The notes under the pieces were generated by a model that had not been told where the DNA came from, searched no databases, and worked only from the letters and a program-made list of their open reading frames with translations. A stretch of DNA of 64,000 bases from Pseudo-nitzschia pungens (taxonomy: Eukaryota > Bacillariophyta > Bacillariophyceae > Bacillariales > Bacillariaceae): positions 1,116,001 through 1,180,000 of the forward strand of contig CM074765.1 in assembly GCA_037355855.1 (NCBI GenBank), in the 5' to 3' direction. The translations under genes and the position numbers were made by a program. Position 1 is the first letter of the stretch. The number at the start of each line of letters is the position of its first letter. This document shows, piece after piece, positions 10,599-21,711 of the stretch.

Positions 10599-11168
10599 AT
10601 GGCGCAAACACAGGCCGCCTCTTTGGCGAAATGGCGCGGACGGCACTACGCCGCACGGGTCCGGGCGGCTTCCCAGCAGCAGCAGCAGCAGCGGCCCGAG
10701 GGGTCCGGACCAGCGGAAGCACCGGCACCGGCAGCACCGGTGCGGTCCGGTCCGAGCCACGCCCGGGGCCTCGCCCCGAACGAGAGCCTGACGCGTCGTC
10801 TCCAGAATTCCCAGTTCCACAACCCGCGGTTCCAGCCGAGCGCCGGCGGAGTCGGAGGCGGCACCGCCGGCAGCAGCAACACCGGCAACACGACCGCGAG
10901 CGAGATCCGCAACGCGAGCAATAGCCACCACTTTGTCGGAAAAGGCGACCCCGCCTCCGCCGACGCCCAATCCGGGACCAACGACGACAACGCCAACGAC
11001 AATGCCGGCGGCTCGTCGGAAATGGAACTGGTCCGGGGCATCTCCGATCGGTTGGAGACCGGACTCAACGACGCCGCCCTCTCGGCGATTCTCGAATTGC
11101 TCGAGCGGGGGGAGCACCCGGAATCGATCGTCGCCGTCGTTACCAGTCTCGCCCAGCGCCCAAGGTAG
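10599..11168 (+). CDS. MZT1: MOZART1-like gamma-tubulin complex adaptor with long N-terminus
   Basis: ATG at 10599, 189 aa. The last ~47 residues (about 142-187) match MOZART1/GIP1: ELVRGISDRLETGLNDAALS followed by a helix with LLERGEHPESI and a final hydrophobic helix. MOZART1 packs on the N-terminus of gamma-tubulin complex proteins and supports microtubule nucleation at spindle poles. Family members are usually about 70-90 residues. Here roughly 140 residues of Gln/Ala/Pro/Gly/Ser/Asn-rich sequence precede the domain in the same intact frame. It begins MAQTQAASLAKWRGRHYAAR. No other ATG close to the domain looks better, although Met142 (EMELVR) is just before it. It shares its upstream region with Prp3. 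Confidence 0.85.
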   Translation: MAQTQAASLAKWRGRHYAARVRAASQQQQQQRPEGSGPAEAPAPAAPVRSGPSHARGLAPNESLTRRLQNSQFHNPRFQPSAGGVGGGTAGSSNTGNTTASEIRNASNSHHFVGKGDPASADAQSGTNDDNANDNAGGSSEMELVRGISDRLETGLNDAALSAILELLERGEHPESIVAVVTSLAQRPR

Positions 11169-12925
11169 CTGCGGAATCGGCGTTGTCGCAATGACACGAG
11201 ATGAAATGAAATGACATGACATGACATGCATTGACATGCAATGAGATGCATTGACACGCCATGCAATTCAATACAATTGTATGCGATGAAAATCACCGGG
11301 TAGCGGAGAGTCTAGGATGTGCAACCAACAATGGCGCCGGCTTGCGGGTAACCAAAAGTCCCTCTTCGGTGGAGGAATGGCACCGCAAAAGTCGCGGGTA
11401 GAAAATATGGAGGCGTGACAGGAGACGTTCTCGGAGACGGAGGAGAGTCGAGCGATATCGTAAGTCGAAGAGAATCAATCGAAGGCCACTTCGACAACCG
11501 TCTGTATCGGTGCCGGTAGCAGATGAAACCAAGGCCTCCCGTGACGCTCTAGAGCCACACGATGAAAACCAACAAGGCACCGGGTTCGCTGATCGGAGGC
11601 GAACCGGTGTGGAGGCTGTGCAATTCGGCAGTAACCCAGGGAACCAAAAAGTTCCGAGTCGAGTCACCGGAAAGGGAAAGTACCGCTCCTGCATCTCGCG
11701 GATGGCGAAACAACGGATGCGACAACAATCGTTGCGTGCAGTAGTTGTTTTCGAACCACAATGCCGCGCCTGTCGTTCTCGGGTTTCGAGGCGAAATCGC
11801 AACGAATAGCCCCTTGCTCGTACGCACGTACATCTAGGGCTAACGAGAATGTTTATTCTGTTTGGTGGAAAAACCAAAAGGACGCGCGGTAGCGATTACT
11901 TCATGCCAGCTTCGCGTCTATTTCGCAAAACTGAATCCATCTTGCGTCGAAGGTTGGTGTTTGCTCTGTTTGTTCCATTTTGCAGATGAAGACAGCGCAC
12001 CGGCGTCTCCTGCTCGAGTCCGTAGCTCTGATTCATCACCAGCGCAAGCGTTTTATTTTCACAGGGAATTCATGAAATACAGCAGAGGCATCTCGCAGAT
12101 GATTGATTCCGTGCTCAAAACACCATATCCAGTGTTGGAACGAGTAAGGTTACGCAACAGCAATACCGTACCAGTACTTACTGTATGCAATAACATCCTT
12201 TCTCGGGAGATCAGAGGGTTTTCGATGTGATGATGAATCCCTAGTAAGTAGTAATTAGTAGTGAATAACCGCACTCTTATTGTAGTAGTAGTACATGCGT
12301 TTGGTTGATACCGTCCACAGGAGCATCCCAGCATTTCGCAGGTTATGAGCATCCAAACAACTACCGAGCTCGTCACCACAATAGGAAGAAAAACAAACAC
12401 TCACTCACCAGGAGACCGACTTAAACCTTACTGCACCATCTTCAATCGCCGGAGCTTTCCAACAAACGGAGCTTGTTGTCGATTTCGAACTTTTTTTCTT
12501 CACAATTTTTCGTGAAAAATTCGATGACACGCGATCGCACAAACTACGGTAAGGTTAGGCGCGCACACAGCACACGACATACTCCCAAAAAAGTACGAAG
12601 TATCTTCTTTCGACACATCTATTCGCCACTACCATGGCGAGACCCAAGAACAAAAAGAAGGAGTCTCAATCAATCAATCTCCAAAGATACAACGGTATCT
12701 CACACCCAAACCCAAACCCCCAGCACCAAGCCCGCAGATAAGACCATGCTCGAATACAAGAAGTAAAAAATACTACTACTACTAAGGTTACTGTACTTCG
12801 TAATACCACTTTGCACGTGTGCGTAAGGATTACGCGTAGTGCGCGCCCAAGCCGAAAAAAGATCCTTCGATTGAGATCATTCATTGTTTTGTTGATTGAT
12901 TCATTTTTCTAAAAAAATTCTGATT

Positions 12926-12957
<32 letters not shown>

Positions 12958-13190
12958 TCGTCAAGAGAGATTTTGATTTTGATGATTCGAGTTCAATATT
13001 ATAGCTGCTATTGCTATTACTTCTGATCAATCACCCGTTTGTCACGACCCAAGATCGGTGCGCTCCATTATCATTATTTCTAGACACACGGTAGTGTACA
13101 CGTACTACCGCATAACTATTCCTATCCCAGAGTGGAGCGGAGAAAGTGGACGAAGCTTCGTTGGTTTGTTTGTTTGTTTGTTTGCCAGCC
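11169..13190. other. Intergenic, one weak small ORF
   Basis: No gene is supported firmly. An ATGAC/ATGCA pentamer tract lies at about 11205-11262 and CTTT repeats at about 12925-12959, and GTTT repeats at 13163-13183 lie just before the next gene. An ORF of 35 codons at 12634-12741 starts in a CCACTACCATGG context and opens MARPKNKKKE. It could be a first exon or a small basic protein but has no recognised relative. Antisense or sense ORFs around 11300-11870 lack recognisable features. Confidence 0.5.
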
Positions 13191-13958
13191 ATGGGCCTTC
13201 TGGACTTTTTCTACGAGTTCGTCCCCGGCGTCCGAACATTCCACACGAGGCTCAACCAGCTGACGAACAGCTACGTCCCGCCACCTCCCGTTCCCGACCC
13301 CGGAGCAAAGCGCAGGGTCCTCCTCGTTACGACCCACACCGTCCCGGAGAGCTTTTCCCTGGCGATCGCCAAGACGGTGGAAGACACCGCGAGGGAAGAG
13401 GGGCACGAGGTAAAGCGCATCGACCTCGGCCTGGAGGGCTTTTCTCCTTCGCTGACCGAGCAGGAACACAGGAGCTACATGTGCGCACCGGAACAACTCG
13501 GAGGCAACAACAAGGCGCTGCCGGCGGACGTCGCGGGATGCATCGAAAAACTCAAGTGGTGCGACACGCTCTTTTTTGTGTATCCCACCTGGTGGATGAG
13601 CACCCCGGCCAATCTCAAGGGATTCTTTGATCGAACACTCCGGCTTCACTACACGTGGGACCTGCCGGACCAAGCGTCCTCGTCCTCGTTGTTTTCTCGG
13701 ATTCTCCCCCCGGCGCTGAAACCCGGCCTCGTCAACATCGAGCGCGTCTTTGGGATATCCACGTACGGGGCGTCGTGGCCGGTCGTGCTGGCCTCGGGCG
13801 ACAACGGTCGCAACACCATCGCGAGGCCGATCATGGCCATCATGAACCCGGACTGCACGCTCCGGTGGCACGGCCTCTACGAGGTGGATTTCACGACCCT
13901 TTCCCAGAGGCAAACCTTCCTGGAGGAGGTTCGAAACATGGTGCGGAAGGACTTGTGA
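13191..13958 (+). CDS. NAD(P)H-quinone oxidoreductase-like flavodoxin-fold protein
   Basis: The ATG at 13191 in AGCCATGGGC context is preferred to upstream in-frame codons; 255 aa. After a ~40-residue lead-in, a Flavodoxin_2 (NQO1/MdaB-like) fold begins: first beta strand KRRVLLVTTHTVPESFSLAI (about 41-60) in the position of the FMN/FAD phosphate loop. Then comes the hallmark strand-loop FFVYPTWWMSTPANLKGFFD (about 128-147), which in this family contacts the flavin and dimer partner. A Gly/Asp-rich region near 200-215 and a C-terminal helix complete it. The expected reaction is two-electron reduction of quinones or related electrophiles with NAD(P)H, in the cytosol. MGLLDFFYEFVPGVRTFH is an amphipathic leader of unknown role. 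It is convergent with the SUN gene, 255 bp apart. Confidence 0.85.
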   Translation: MGLLDFFYEFVPGVRTFHTRLNQLTNSYVPPPPVPDPGAKRRVLLVTTHTVPESFSLAIAKTVEDTAREEGHEVKRIDLGLEGFSPSLTEQEHRSYMCAPEQLGGNNKALPADVAGCIEKLKWCDTLFFVYPTWWMSTPANLKGFFDRTLRLHYTWDLPDQASSSSLFSRILPPALKPGLVNIERVFGISTYGASWPVVLASGDNGRNTIARPIMAIMNPDCTLRWHGLYEVDFTTLSQRQTFLEEVRNMVRKDL

Positions 13959-14213
13959 TGACAACGGTGCATCTCGAGACATCCACCCATCTATCCATCC
14001 ATCAGTCTGTCACTGCATCAATACGTCAATGCGTCAATGCATCATCCAGAGGAAAGGCATGCAATGTTTTTGTTCGTAGGGAAAACAATCAACGAAGGAA
14101 CCAAAAACGTCTGCATCGCGAGTCGTTTCATTATCTAATTTTGTTTATAATATATTTATTACGATATAAGAATTACGTAGTAGCTTTATTGTTTGTTGAT
14201 CATAGCGGTGTGT

Positions 14214-17200
14214 TTATTCTTCTAAAGAAACCATTGATGGACTGCTCGGTCTCCCGGGAGGCACCATGTAGCCGGTTGCGTCTTGCGACTCGTCGTCGAG
14301 CTCCGGGACCCCTTCTTCGGAACTCTTCAACGAAATGCTGTCGATAAAGTTGCTGCCGCTGCCGTTGTTGTTGTTGGTGGTGGTGTTGTTTTGCGTTTTG
14401 TGTTTGCGGGATTTTCGTTTTTGCTTCTTGGACGATACGGATCCCATGGGGACGGATGTTGTTGTTGTCATTGTAGTTGCGTGGAGGATTAGTTCGTCCG
14501 AGTGGCTCGTGGCCGGGGGTTCTTGAGCGGTTGTCGTCGTCGTCGTCGTCGTCAAGCTGTTGTCGTGAAAGCTCGAGAGGCTGTTTTGCGACGACGGAGG
14601 ATCCGACTTTTTCATTCTTCGATTCGGGCGAACCCTCTCCTCCTCCTTGGTTCGAAACGAGGAGAGAGCCCGAAGGGTTGCTCGACAGAGAAGGAATAGG
14701 AGGACCGCGGCAAGCACGGTCACTCCACCGTCGTAGAACGACGACCACGCCGAGAGCACTGCCTCGATACTCGAACCATCACTCATCGTCGAGAGAAGGT
14801 CCTGGCAGGTAGTGGTTGCGTGTTGAACGAATTTGCTCGACAATTCGTTCGATTGCCACGTCGCGGATATGTATCCAATCACGATACTGGATTTCTCGAT
14901 AATGGTGTGAGATATCTTGGCGGATTTGTCGTAACTGCTTTCGGACAAAAGCGACCGAAAGATTGCGGGGATCCAAGCATCTCTCATTGTTCGAAACAGG
15001 TGCGTTGCGATCGCAACCGACCACGTGGCAAGCGTGGAAAGCACCGACAGGAGGAGTTTGTTGAACATTCGCATGTTTGCGGGCTCCGACATTTGTTCCT
15101 CCAGCCGGACCAGGCGTTCCTCGTGGTCCCGCCGGAGCTTTTCCATCTCCATGGTGAGATCCAGAATCACGCGCTGGTAACAGCCCACGGACAGTTTCGT
15201 GAATTGATCGTGGACCGACAGACTGGTCTGCAGCGCAAAAATTTCGTCCGTCAGTTTCTTGAAGATCGGTTCCATCATTCTGCTCCCTCCTTGGGATCCA
15301 CCGGCGGCGCCGGCCGATTTCCGCGTCGCCGGTATTTTGCTCTTGAATTCGGCAAAGTCCAGATTCGCGAGACATTCGGCACTGGGAAGATCTTTCAGCA
15401 GTTTGGCCATTGCCACATTCACGGGATCGTTCGTCTCCTCGACAACCTCTTTCTCCTTGGGTGCCGGCGGTTCTTCCTTTTTCGGAAGGGTCTCGGGAAC
15501 CTCTATCGCGGGTTCTTGGCGCGCCTCGTTTGGTCGCTGTGTGGCCTCGTCGTTCCCTTCGCTCCTCGTTTTGATTGCGTCGTTCAGGGACGATTCCACC
15601 GGTGGCAACGGATGGTCGACATTCAGAGGCAGATGATTAAGTTTCATCATGGACGAGAGTCCGCTTCCAAATTTCTTCTCGAGATAGTCATCGTTCAGAT
15701 CGTTCATTTTCGGAGAGACAATGGCATCGGATTCATTCACCTCGCTTATCATTTCTGCAATGTCGTCCACTATCTGTGATCCAACCGAAACCAACGACTC
15801 GATGGCTCTCTGACTGATTTGGTGAACAGTTCTGAACTCAGTCTCTTCTGACTTGCTCTCAATGTCGTTTTTGGTGTGCGCCGGCAGGGTACTGATCGTT
15901 TTAGGGATAAGATCGATAATGTTAGCAAACAATTCTTCGTCTTTCATTTCGCCCTGAAGAATCTCGGAAAATGTCGTGGGAGTTCGAAAGTTCGCCAAGG
16001 GTTCTTCTTTCGAATCGATGGAAGCGGTAGACTGGTCATCTACCTTCTCGCCCACATCGAGATCATCCGAATTTGTAGAAACCTTGGTGTCCTCAATTGA
16101 TGACTTCGATGAGTTGAAGGAATCTCCTTCACGTTTCGTCTCATCTTCGTTCACTGGATTCGTAACGTTCACCTCGGTTTCCTCCTCTGCAACTCCGGTA
16201 GGCTTCTCCATGGCGTCGTCCGAAACATCATCTTCGGTTTGTTCTTCGTTGCTTGCTTCAATGCTTTCCCATTGATCTCGGAAACCTTGCAGCATGTTGC
16301 TTCCGTGGACCTTGATCTGACTGAGTGTGCAATAGTGCTCAAATCCGTGATGTGTCAAAAACTTAAATTTCAGATATCTTGCCCAGGTCGGATCTTCCAT
16401 TGCAAAGGTTTGCTCTCCGTTGCCAGGTTCTGCTTTGTACGTTCCTAGGTCGACCCATTCCTTGAGATTGTGACTGCCCTTTACCTGAAAGTCTTTCACC
16501 GTTGAGGAAAATCGTTCGTAGTTGGCCAGCTTGATGCTCTTTCACCAGGATGTCTTCCGAAAGGCTGAGCACAAAGTATTTCTTTTCCTCGCTGCAGGGC
16601 ACGATTGCGTATTTGTCACGATTTCCGGTGATTCAGGTTGGAGGTTCCTTGGAATTCCTTCGTTTTTTCGATGATCAATGCACCCGCAGATTTGCTGGCA
16701 TAATCAAACAAGACACGATCCGACAGATCTTCGTCCTCGTCGTCATGTATCGACCCTGACTTCTTCTTGCGCGTTTTCGGATTTTTCGGTTTCGCCCTCT
16801 GATGGTTCCACGACGTCCGCATCTTCCTTGACGGTTTGACCTTCACTCGCGTTGGAATCAATGGCCGGAGTTTGCTCCGACTCGATTATCTTTTCTGCAT
16901 CCCCTTCTGATTCTGATGAGTCAACCGCACCGGTTTGGGCGTCCTCGTCGGCCTCCTTTTCCTTGGTTTCGGTCGCAGCGTTTTCTGCCGATTCACCCAT
17001 CGTTTCGTCTGCGCTGGAAGAGACGGTGAGATCTTCGTCTTGCTGCTCGTCGACACTGTCGTCCACAATCATGGACTCGTCGATGCTCGCATCATCATCC
17101 GCGATAGTTTCCTCTAGAATTTCAGTGCTGGTAGTGCCAACAGCAAATTTTGCACTTTCTACCACTACTACCTCCTCGTTACCCGCGTCAATCGCTGCGT

Positions 17201-17966
17201 CTGGCTGCTTGGCAATCGAGTCTTCCGCAGCATTCTCAACCTTAATCGACCCCTCCTCCTTCTCCTCCCCATCTTCATCGTTGTGATTGACTGTGATCGA
17301 TGCGTCGTCGTCGTGAGGACTTCCTCGTTCGTTTTTGGACGGAGGATCGCCCCTGGTTTCTTCTGTTCGCAACGACGCAATCGATGGTGCCACACCATCG
17401 TCGTTGCTGCTTTCGGACTCGTCACTGGCCTCCGTGGCAGTTCCAGTCGCGGGCAGGGGTGGAAGACGAAACTCGTCCTCGTGGACGGCTTGCGAAGCAT
17501 TCTCTTCGGTGTCGGCTTCGTCACCGCCATTCTCTTCTGTTTCTTGCGTCTCGTGTTGTATTTCGTTGTCCTCTCCATCGTCAACGACATGATTGTTGTC
17601 GTTATCACTCGTAGCAGAAGAGGAAGAGTGTTCTTCCCCCGGAGGTATTATCTGTGTTTCTGTTTCATCGTCAGCCTGTTCTTCTCCGTAGTCACGCGAT
17701 AGATTGGTTGTCTCTTCGTCGTGCTGTTTTTGAGAAATAGGCTCTGTCATCCGATGCAGCGCTTGCGGTTTTTGGTCCTGTCCAGAAGACGCGTCGTTTG
17801 TTGTTGTGTCGACAGAGGTATGTTCCGCCTCCCGCTCTGTTGGATCGACAAAATCATCATTTTTTGCAGCGTTGTCCGATACCACAGAGGAGGACGGTTC
17901 ATCGGCTAGCAAGTGGGGCAAAGTCAACAATAGAAGGACCGCTGCTCGATGGCTCAGTATCCTCAT
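14214..17966 (-). CDS. Mid-SUN (Slp1/SUCO-like) protein, SUN core with frame breaks
   Basis: ATG at 17966 begins a signal peptide (MRILSHRAAVLLLLTLPHLL). About 380 Asp/Glu/Ser/Thr-rich residues follow. The SUN domain is spread over three frames between about 16760 and 16500: LFDYASKSAGALIIEKTKEF, then DKYAIVPCSEEKKYFVLSLS, then IKLANYERFSSTVKDFQVKG. It continues in the original frame to HHGFEHYCTLSQIKVHGSNM. Placed on SUCO/Slp1 from memory, the residues line up without gaps, so each break is one extra base (near 16754-16756, at about 16632 and at about 16539). The C-terminal ~700 residues include coiled coil and a membrane segment (GGVTVLAAVLLFLLCRATL). These ER/nuclear-envelope proteins help fold or tether membrane proteins. 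The breaks could be sequence errors or real mutation. One gap could be an 82-nt intron, but the other two cannot be. Confidence 0.8.
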
Positions 17967-19391
17967 GTTATAAATTATTTACGATGCGATGGGCAGCAAG
18001 TCTTGTTCTTCCCTGCCTTCGCTGTTGGCGAGTTGTAGCCAAACAATAATATTCTGTTCCTGTTTCCTTCCAAAAATGCCTTTCGTTGGGCTCTCTATCG
18101 TACAACAGTGTCCATAGCTCGTACCGACAGTTAGTCTGTCTTCTTCTTCTTTTTCTTTCTTTCGTTGAATGATTCGTGACAATGATATGGCGTCAAAAAA
18201 TAATGCTTGATTGAAACTAAATAATAGTGACGGTGGAATGGTTTGTGATCAACTGCAAAATGAGACGTGAAGATTGACGTAAAAATTGGTGATTTGCGTG
18301 ATTGGTTTCTTTGTGTTGCTCACCTCTTTCTCGTACGAGTTTACTTCGTTCATGCCTATCACGGCAATCGTTTTTCCACAGAATGACATACTCGTAAAAC
18401 CTTACCTGGCAGGGGTACCTGGTTCGTACACAGGCGGAAGGATGACATACTCGTTCGTACTCGTACCTACCGTACTCCGAAAGGATAGTATGTATTCTCG
18501 GCGACTGGGTGACGTTGGGTGTCTTAAGAATTGGTGGTTCAGAACTCTTTTTTTTAGGGACAAGCGAAGCGCGCAATTGTTTTTTGGAAATTATGATCAA
18601 CGAAAGATATTCGAAGTATTTTTTACTGTATCATTTTTTTTTTCAGATTTTGTTTTGGCACCATGTTCCTGACTGATTCATTCCTTCCTTCCTTCATGAC
18701 AGAGCTCTACTAGTACGGTAGGTGAGCAGAATGAGCAAATGACAACGGTCCTTGGCAACACTTCAAACCAGTCCGCACAAGAGCCGTTGAATAAGTTTCC
18801 ATCAGTATTTCATGTTTTGAATGAAAATTGGAAGTTTTAAGCTTTCCAACATGGGCGTGTCTTCTACACGTGGGTTTGTGCTCACGAAAATGTTTGCCGC
18901 CCATTAGATACACATACACGTACCCCCCCGTACCCAGAATAAACGAGGAATGGACGGCCATGGAAAATGCAGATGCAAAGCGATGACTGACTGACTCAAA
19001 AGAACGTTTGTTACTGGTTGTGGGTTCGGTATGCCCATGCAAGCAGAATGAGATGACATTCCATCAGCGATGTCGTCGGCTTCCGTTGGCGGGAAAATGG
19101 TACGCTGCGTTTTTGAACCGGAAACACACACGTCATTTATCGCAAACCGATCGCTAACGATTTCCAAGGATTGATGATGGATCGATTCGAATGCAATGTC
19201 CTTCCGGCATCGCGCTATTGTCGGGCGAAAAGCGAGCAATAGCTGGTGTATGCACTGCGTGCTTGCCGGAACAAACCACCCACCCAACTCACCCGAAGAA
19301 CTATCACCGTCACAAAACGCAAGCGGATCCAAAAAGAACAACCAAACAATCAAACAACCAAACAAACCTACCAACGTTCAAAAGACATCCC
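17967..19391. other. Intergenic, no supported gene
   Basis: Contains the upstream region of the SUN gene with CTT/TTC-rich tracts (about 18137-18165), CTCGTACGAGT-like motifs (18330-18480) and AT-rich stretches. ORFs up to 156 codons exist but show no domain and mostly overlap in several frames. Confidence 0.5.
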
Positions 19392-19931
19392 ATGGTGGTA
19401 CCCGCTATAATATGCGTCGGGTACAGAGACGACATGGGCGACGTTGTCGACGGGTCGTGGAAGGAATGCGAACGTTACAATGCGCAGTCGTGCAATGCTG
19501 GGTCCCGAGGCACGAGGAATGCCCCCTCCGTCGGACAACAACAACAACAACTACAACAACAACTACGACAACTGGAACACCGATGGGCCGGCAAAGACAA
19601 CGGCAAACAAGTACGGAAACAAGTACGCAAACAAGTACGCGAACGCGAACGAGAGATTCGCAGAGCGGAAACCCTCAACAGCAGCAGCAGCAGTATCACA
19701 ACCACCACCACCACCACCACAGCCATTGTCATTCGCAGCACCGAGCGCGTCTTCGAACGACTCCACAACGCACTGCACGACATGATGCAAAGGATGGCAT
19801 CGCTGGAACAAACTCTCTCGGCGACGGAACAGCAAGAACAACGGCAAGGAAGCCGTACCGCGGAGCGGGAAACGCAAAAGATGGCGTGTATCCGAACGGC
19901 GTCGAATGGACCCGACAGCATTAGTGGTTAG
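19392..19931 (+). CDS. Hypothetical Gln/Arg-rich coiled-coil protein
   Basis: The ATG at 19392 (CCCATGGTGG) gives 179 aa, MVVPAIICVGYRDDMGDVVD at the N-terminus. Gln-rich stretches encoded by CAA repeats, a KQVRKQVRKQVRERER basic helix, a Ser/Thr simple run, and then VFERLHNALHDMMQRMASLE follow. The last has regular heptads and is the best sign of coding. No family was recognised. A second plus-strand frame is also open across the region, so the choice of frame rests on the heptads and on the Kozak-like start. It may be an exon of a longer gene. Confidence 0.42.
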   Translation: MVVPAIICVGYRDDMGDVVDGSWKECERYNAQSCNAGSRGTRNAPSVGQQQQQLQQQLRQLEHRWAGKDNGKQVRKQVRKQVREREREIRRAETLNSSSSSITTTTTTTTAIVIRSTERVFERLHNALHDMMQRMASLEQTLSATEQQEQRQGSRTAERETQKMACIRTASNGPDSISG

Positions 19932-20778
19932 AAAGAACCAACCAACGAACCAACGAACGAACTAACGAACAGAGGGACGACGATCGTGGTTCGTCTCTCG
20001 AACAGAGGGACGACGGTCGTGGTTCGTCTCTCTCTCCCCACAAATCAACAACCACATTGGCAATCAAAATACGAAACAATGATAATACTATCCCGGAAAT
20101 CCCGGGAATTCGACCGTTGATATGATATGCTTTGACGGATCACACCAATACCGTAAGAATCAATCATTCGATTGAATCGACTCTTCTAGAACCATACTAT
20201 TTGATTTCTCGCCCGCACGTCGAGATACCTCGTGTACCGTTCCTTCCGTGATTTGTTACACCGCACGGTACCGTCGTTTCTCGACGCCGAAGGTACGCAC
20301 GGTCACAACAGGTCAACACCCACGCGGACCACAGGTTGTTTAGCTTTCACTCCCGTTTTGCGCATCAAAACCGTATCTCAAACAGCACGTGCTACTAGTA
20401 CCGACATTAGACTCGTTCGGGGCTACAGACTAGTTCGCTGTCGCATCTAACAAGGCGGTGCCGCGCACCAAAAATTCTAGTTACCGGTTAACCAGACGAT
20501 TCATTCATTCGTTCGCTTCCGAGCAGGGACCCGGGATCACGATCCAGCCGGTCGATCGAGACCGTCGACGGGATGGTCGACTCACTCCGGGCCCGCTGCC
20601 ACGCGATTGTTTCATCCAAAGACCGCGTTCCGATCCACCGCACCGCTGCTGTTCCCTTCTCGTTGTCTCGACGTCTCGAAGTCTCTCACTCACTCACTCC
20701 GTGCAGCTCGTCGCTCCGTTCGGTTCGTCGCCGCGTTACGGAGGCACGGTATTCCTTCATTCATTGCTTCTTTTTGTT
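19932..20778. other. Intergenic with a 33-bp tandem duplication
   Basis: AACGAACC repeats (about 19940-19970) lead into a 33-bp unit present twice (19966-19998 and 19999-20031). Each copy can fold as a hairpin (GAGGGACGA with TCGTCTCTC around CGATCG or CGGTCG). The rest has no supported gene; ORFs are antisense to the FKBP gene or lack features. Confidence 0.6.
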
Positions 20779-21711
20779 TTAGAGAATTCCGAGCAATTCC
20801 ACGTCGAAATACAGGGTGGCTCCTCCGGGGATGACACCCCCGGCGCCGCGGTCTCCGTATCCGAGTCTCGGGGGGATGATGATCCTTCGGCGCTCCCCGA
20901 CCTTCATCTGCGAGAAGGTCTCGTCCCATCCCCGGATCACCTGTCCCTTTCCGACGGAAAAGGTGAAGGGTCGGTTGCGATCGCGGGAGGAATCGAACTT
21001 GCGGATCGAATCAAAGTCGTCGAGCCATCCGGTGTAGTGGGCCTGCCGGGAGAAATGAAAACAACAATGACAATGATACCCGGACGAGAACCACGTTCGA
21101 TTCGGGGCATTGTTTCGAACGGGTATATTCAATGCATGACGCGGAGGAAGGTTTGGGTGAGAGACTCGGTGGGGTGAACAACAAACGAACGACAACGGAA
21201 TCCAACGAAATCTGCGACATCGGATCGATCGATAGATTCCTCTCTGGCCGTTTTTGCTCTAACCACTCCACGACGCGAATCCACCAATTGTGTGGTCCAA
21301 TATTTTATTCCATTCCTCACATCACATCACATGACTCCACTCGACTCTGCTTTGAATCACATCGCATCGCATCGCACCGCATCACTCCACTTCGCTTCGC
21401 TTCTCGTCGCTCACCTTGACGGTTTGCCCCGGGGAGGGGATCGCTCCGGTTCCCTCCTTGATCACCGTGTACTTGAGGCCCGATTCGGAGGTGACAAATT
21501 CCTCGACAGCGGCGTCGGCGGTAACGGCGCCATCGGCCTTCGCGACGGGCGCGTTGAGGATCGATCCGGCGGCCACCGCGGCTCCGGCGGTTCCCGCGGT
21601 GCGGACAAAGGATCGGCGATCGGTCGAAGACGACGACATGGTCATGGAAAAGGCGGCGGCCGAGCCGGCGAGGGCGAGGGCCGCCAGTAGCACGAGGAAA
21701 CACTTGGCCAT
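20779..21711 (-). CDS. FKBP-type peptidyl-prolyl isomerase, predicted thylakoid lumen
   Basis: Two exons: 21711-21415 and 21042-20779, joined across a 372-nt GT-AG intron (AAG|GTGAGC ... CGGCAG|GCC); 186 aa. The intron is inferred because only the spliced frame gives GQTVKAHYTGWL, the conserved FKBP start. The N-terminus is [20 protein letters not shown] followed by Phe21, the diatom plastid signal-peptide cleavage motif. Then come an Arg-Arg pair and a hydrophobic stretch ending VAKADG, as in Tat-dependent lumen targeting. The FKBP domain (about 79-186) keeps [23 protein letters not shown] and [13 protein letters not shown]. It should catalyse prolyl isomerisation and assist protein folding in the lumen. 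Lumen location is inferred from the presequence. Confidence 0.92.
21043..21414 (-). other. Intron of the FKBP gene
   Basis: 372 nt, donor GTGAGC, acceptor CGGCAG preceded by a pyrimidine-rich TTGTTGTTTTCATTTCTCC tract. It holds pentamer repeats of the ATCGC/ATCAC type (about 21318-21385). Confidence 0.8.

Noticed and set aside
16760..16850. An 82-nt GT-AG intron explaining the first SUN frame shift
   Set aside because: It gives the right phase but lacks a pyrimidine tract, and the other two shifts cannot be introns, so a common one-base cause is simpler. Not excluded.
20458..21177. 239-codon plus-strand frame
   Set aside because: Antisense to exon 2 of the FKBP gene and part of its intron, with no recognised domain.
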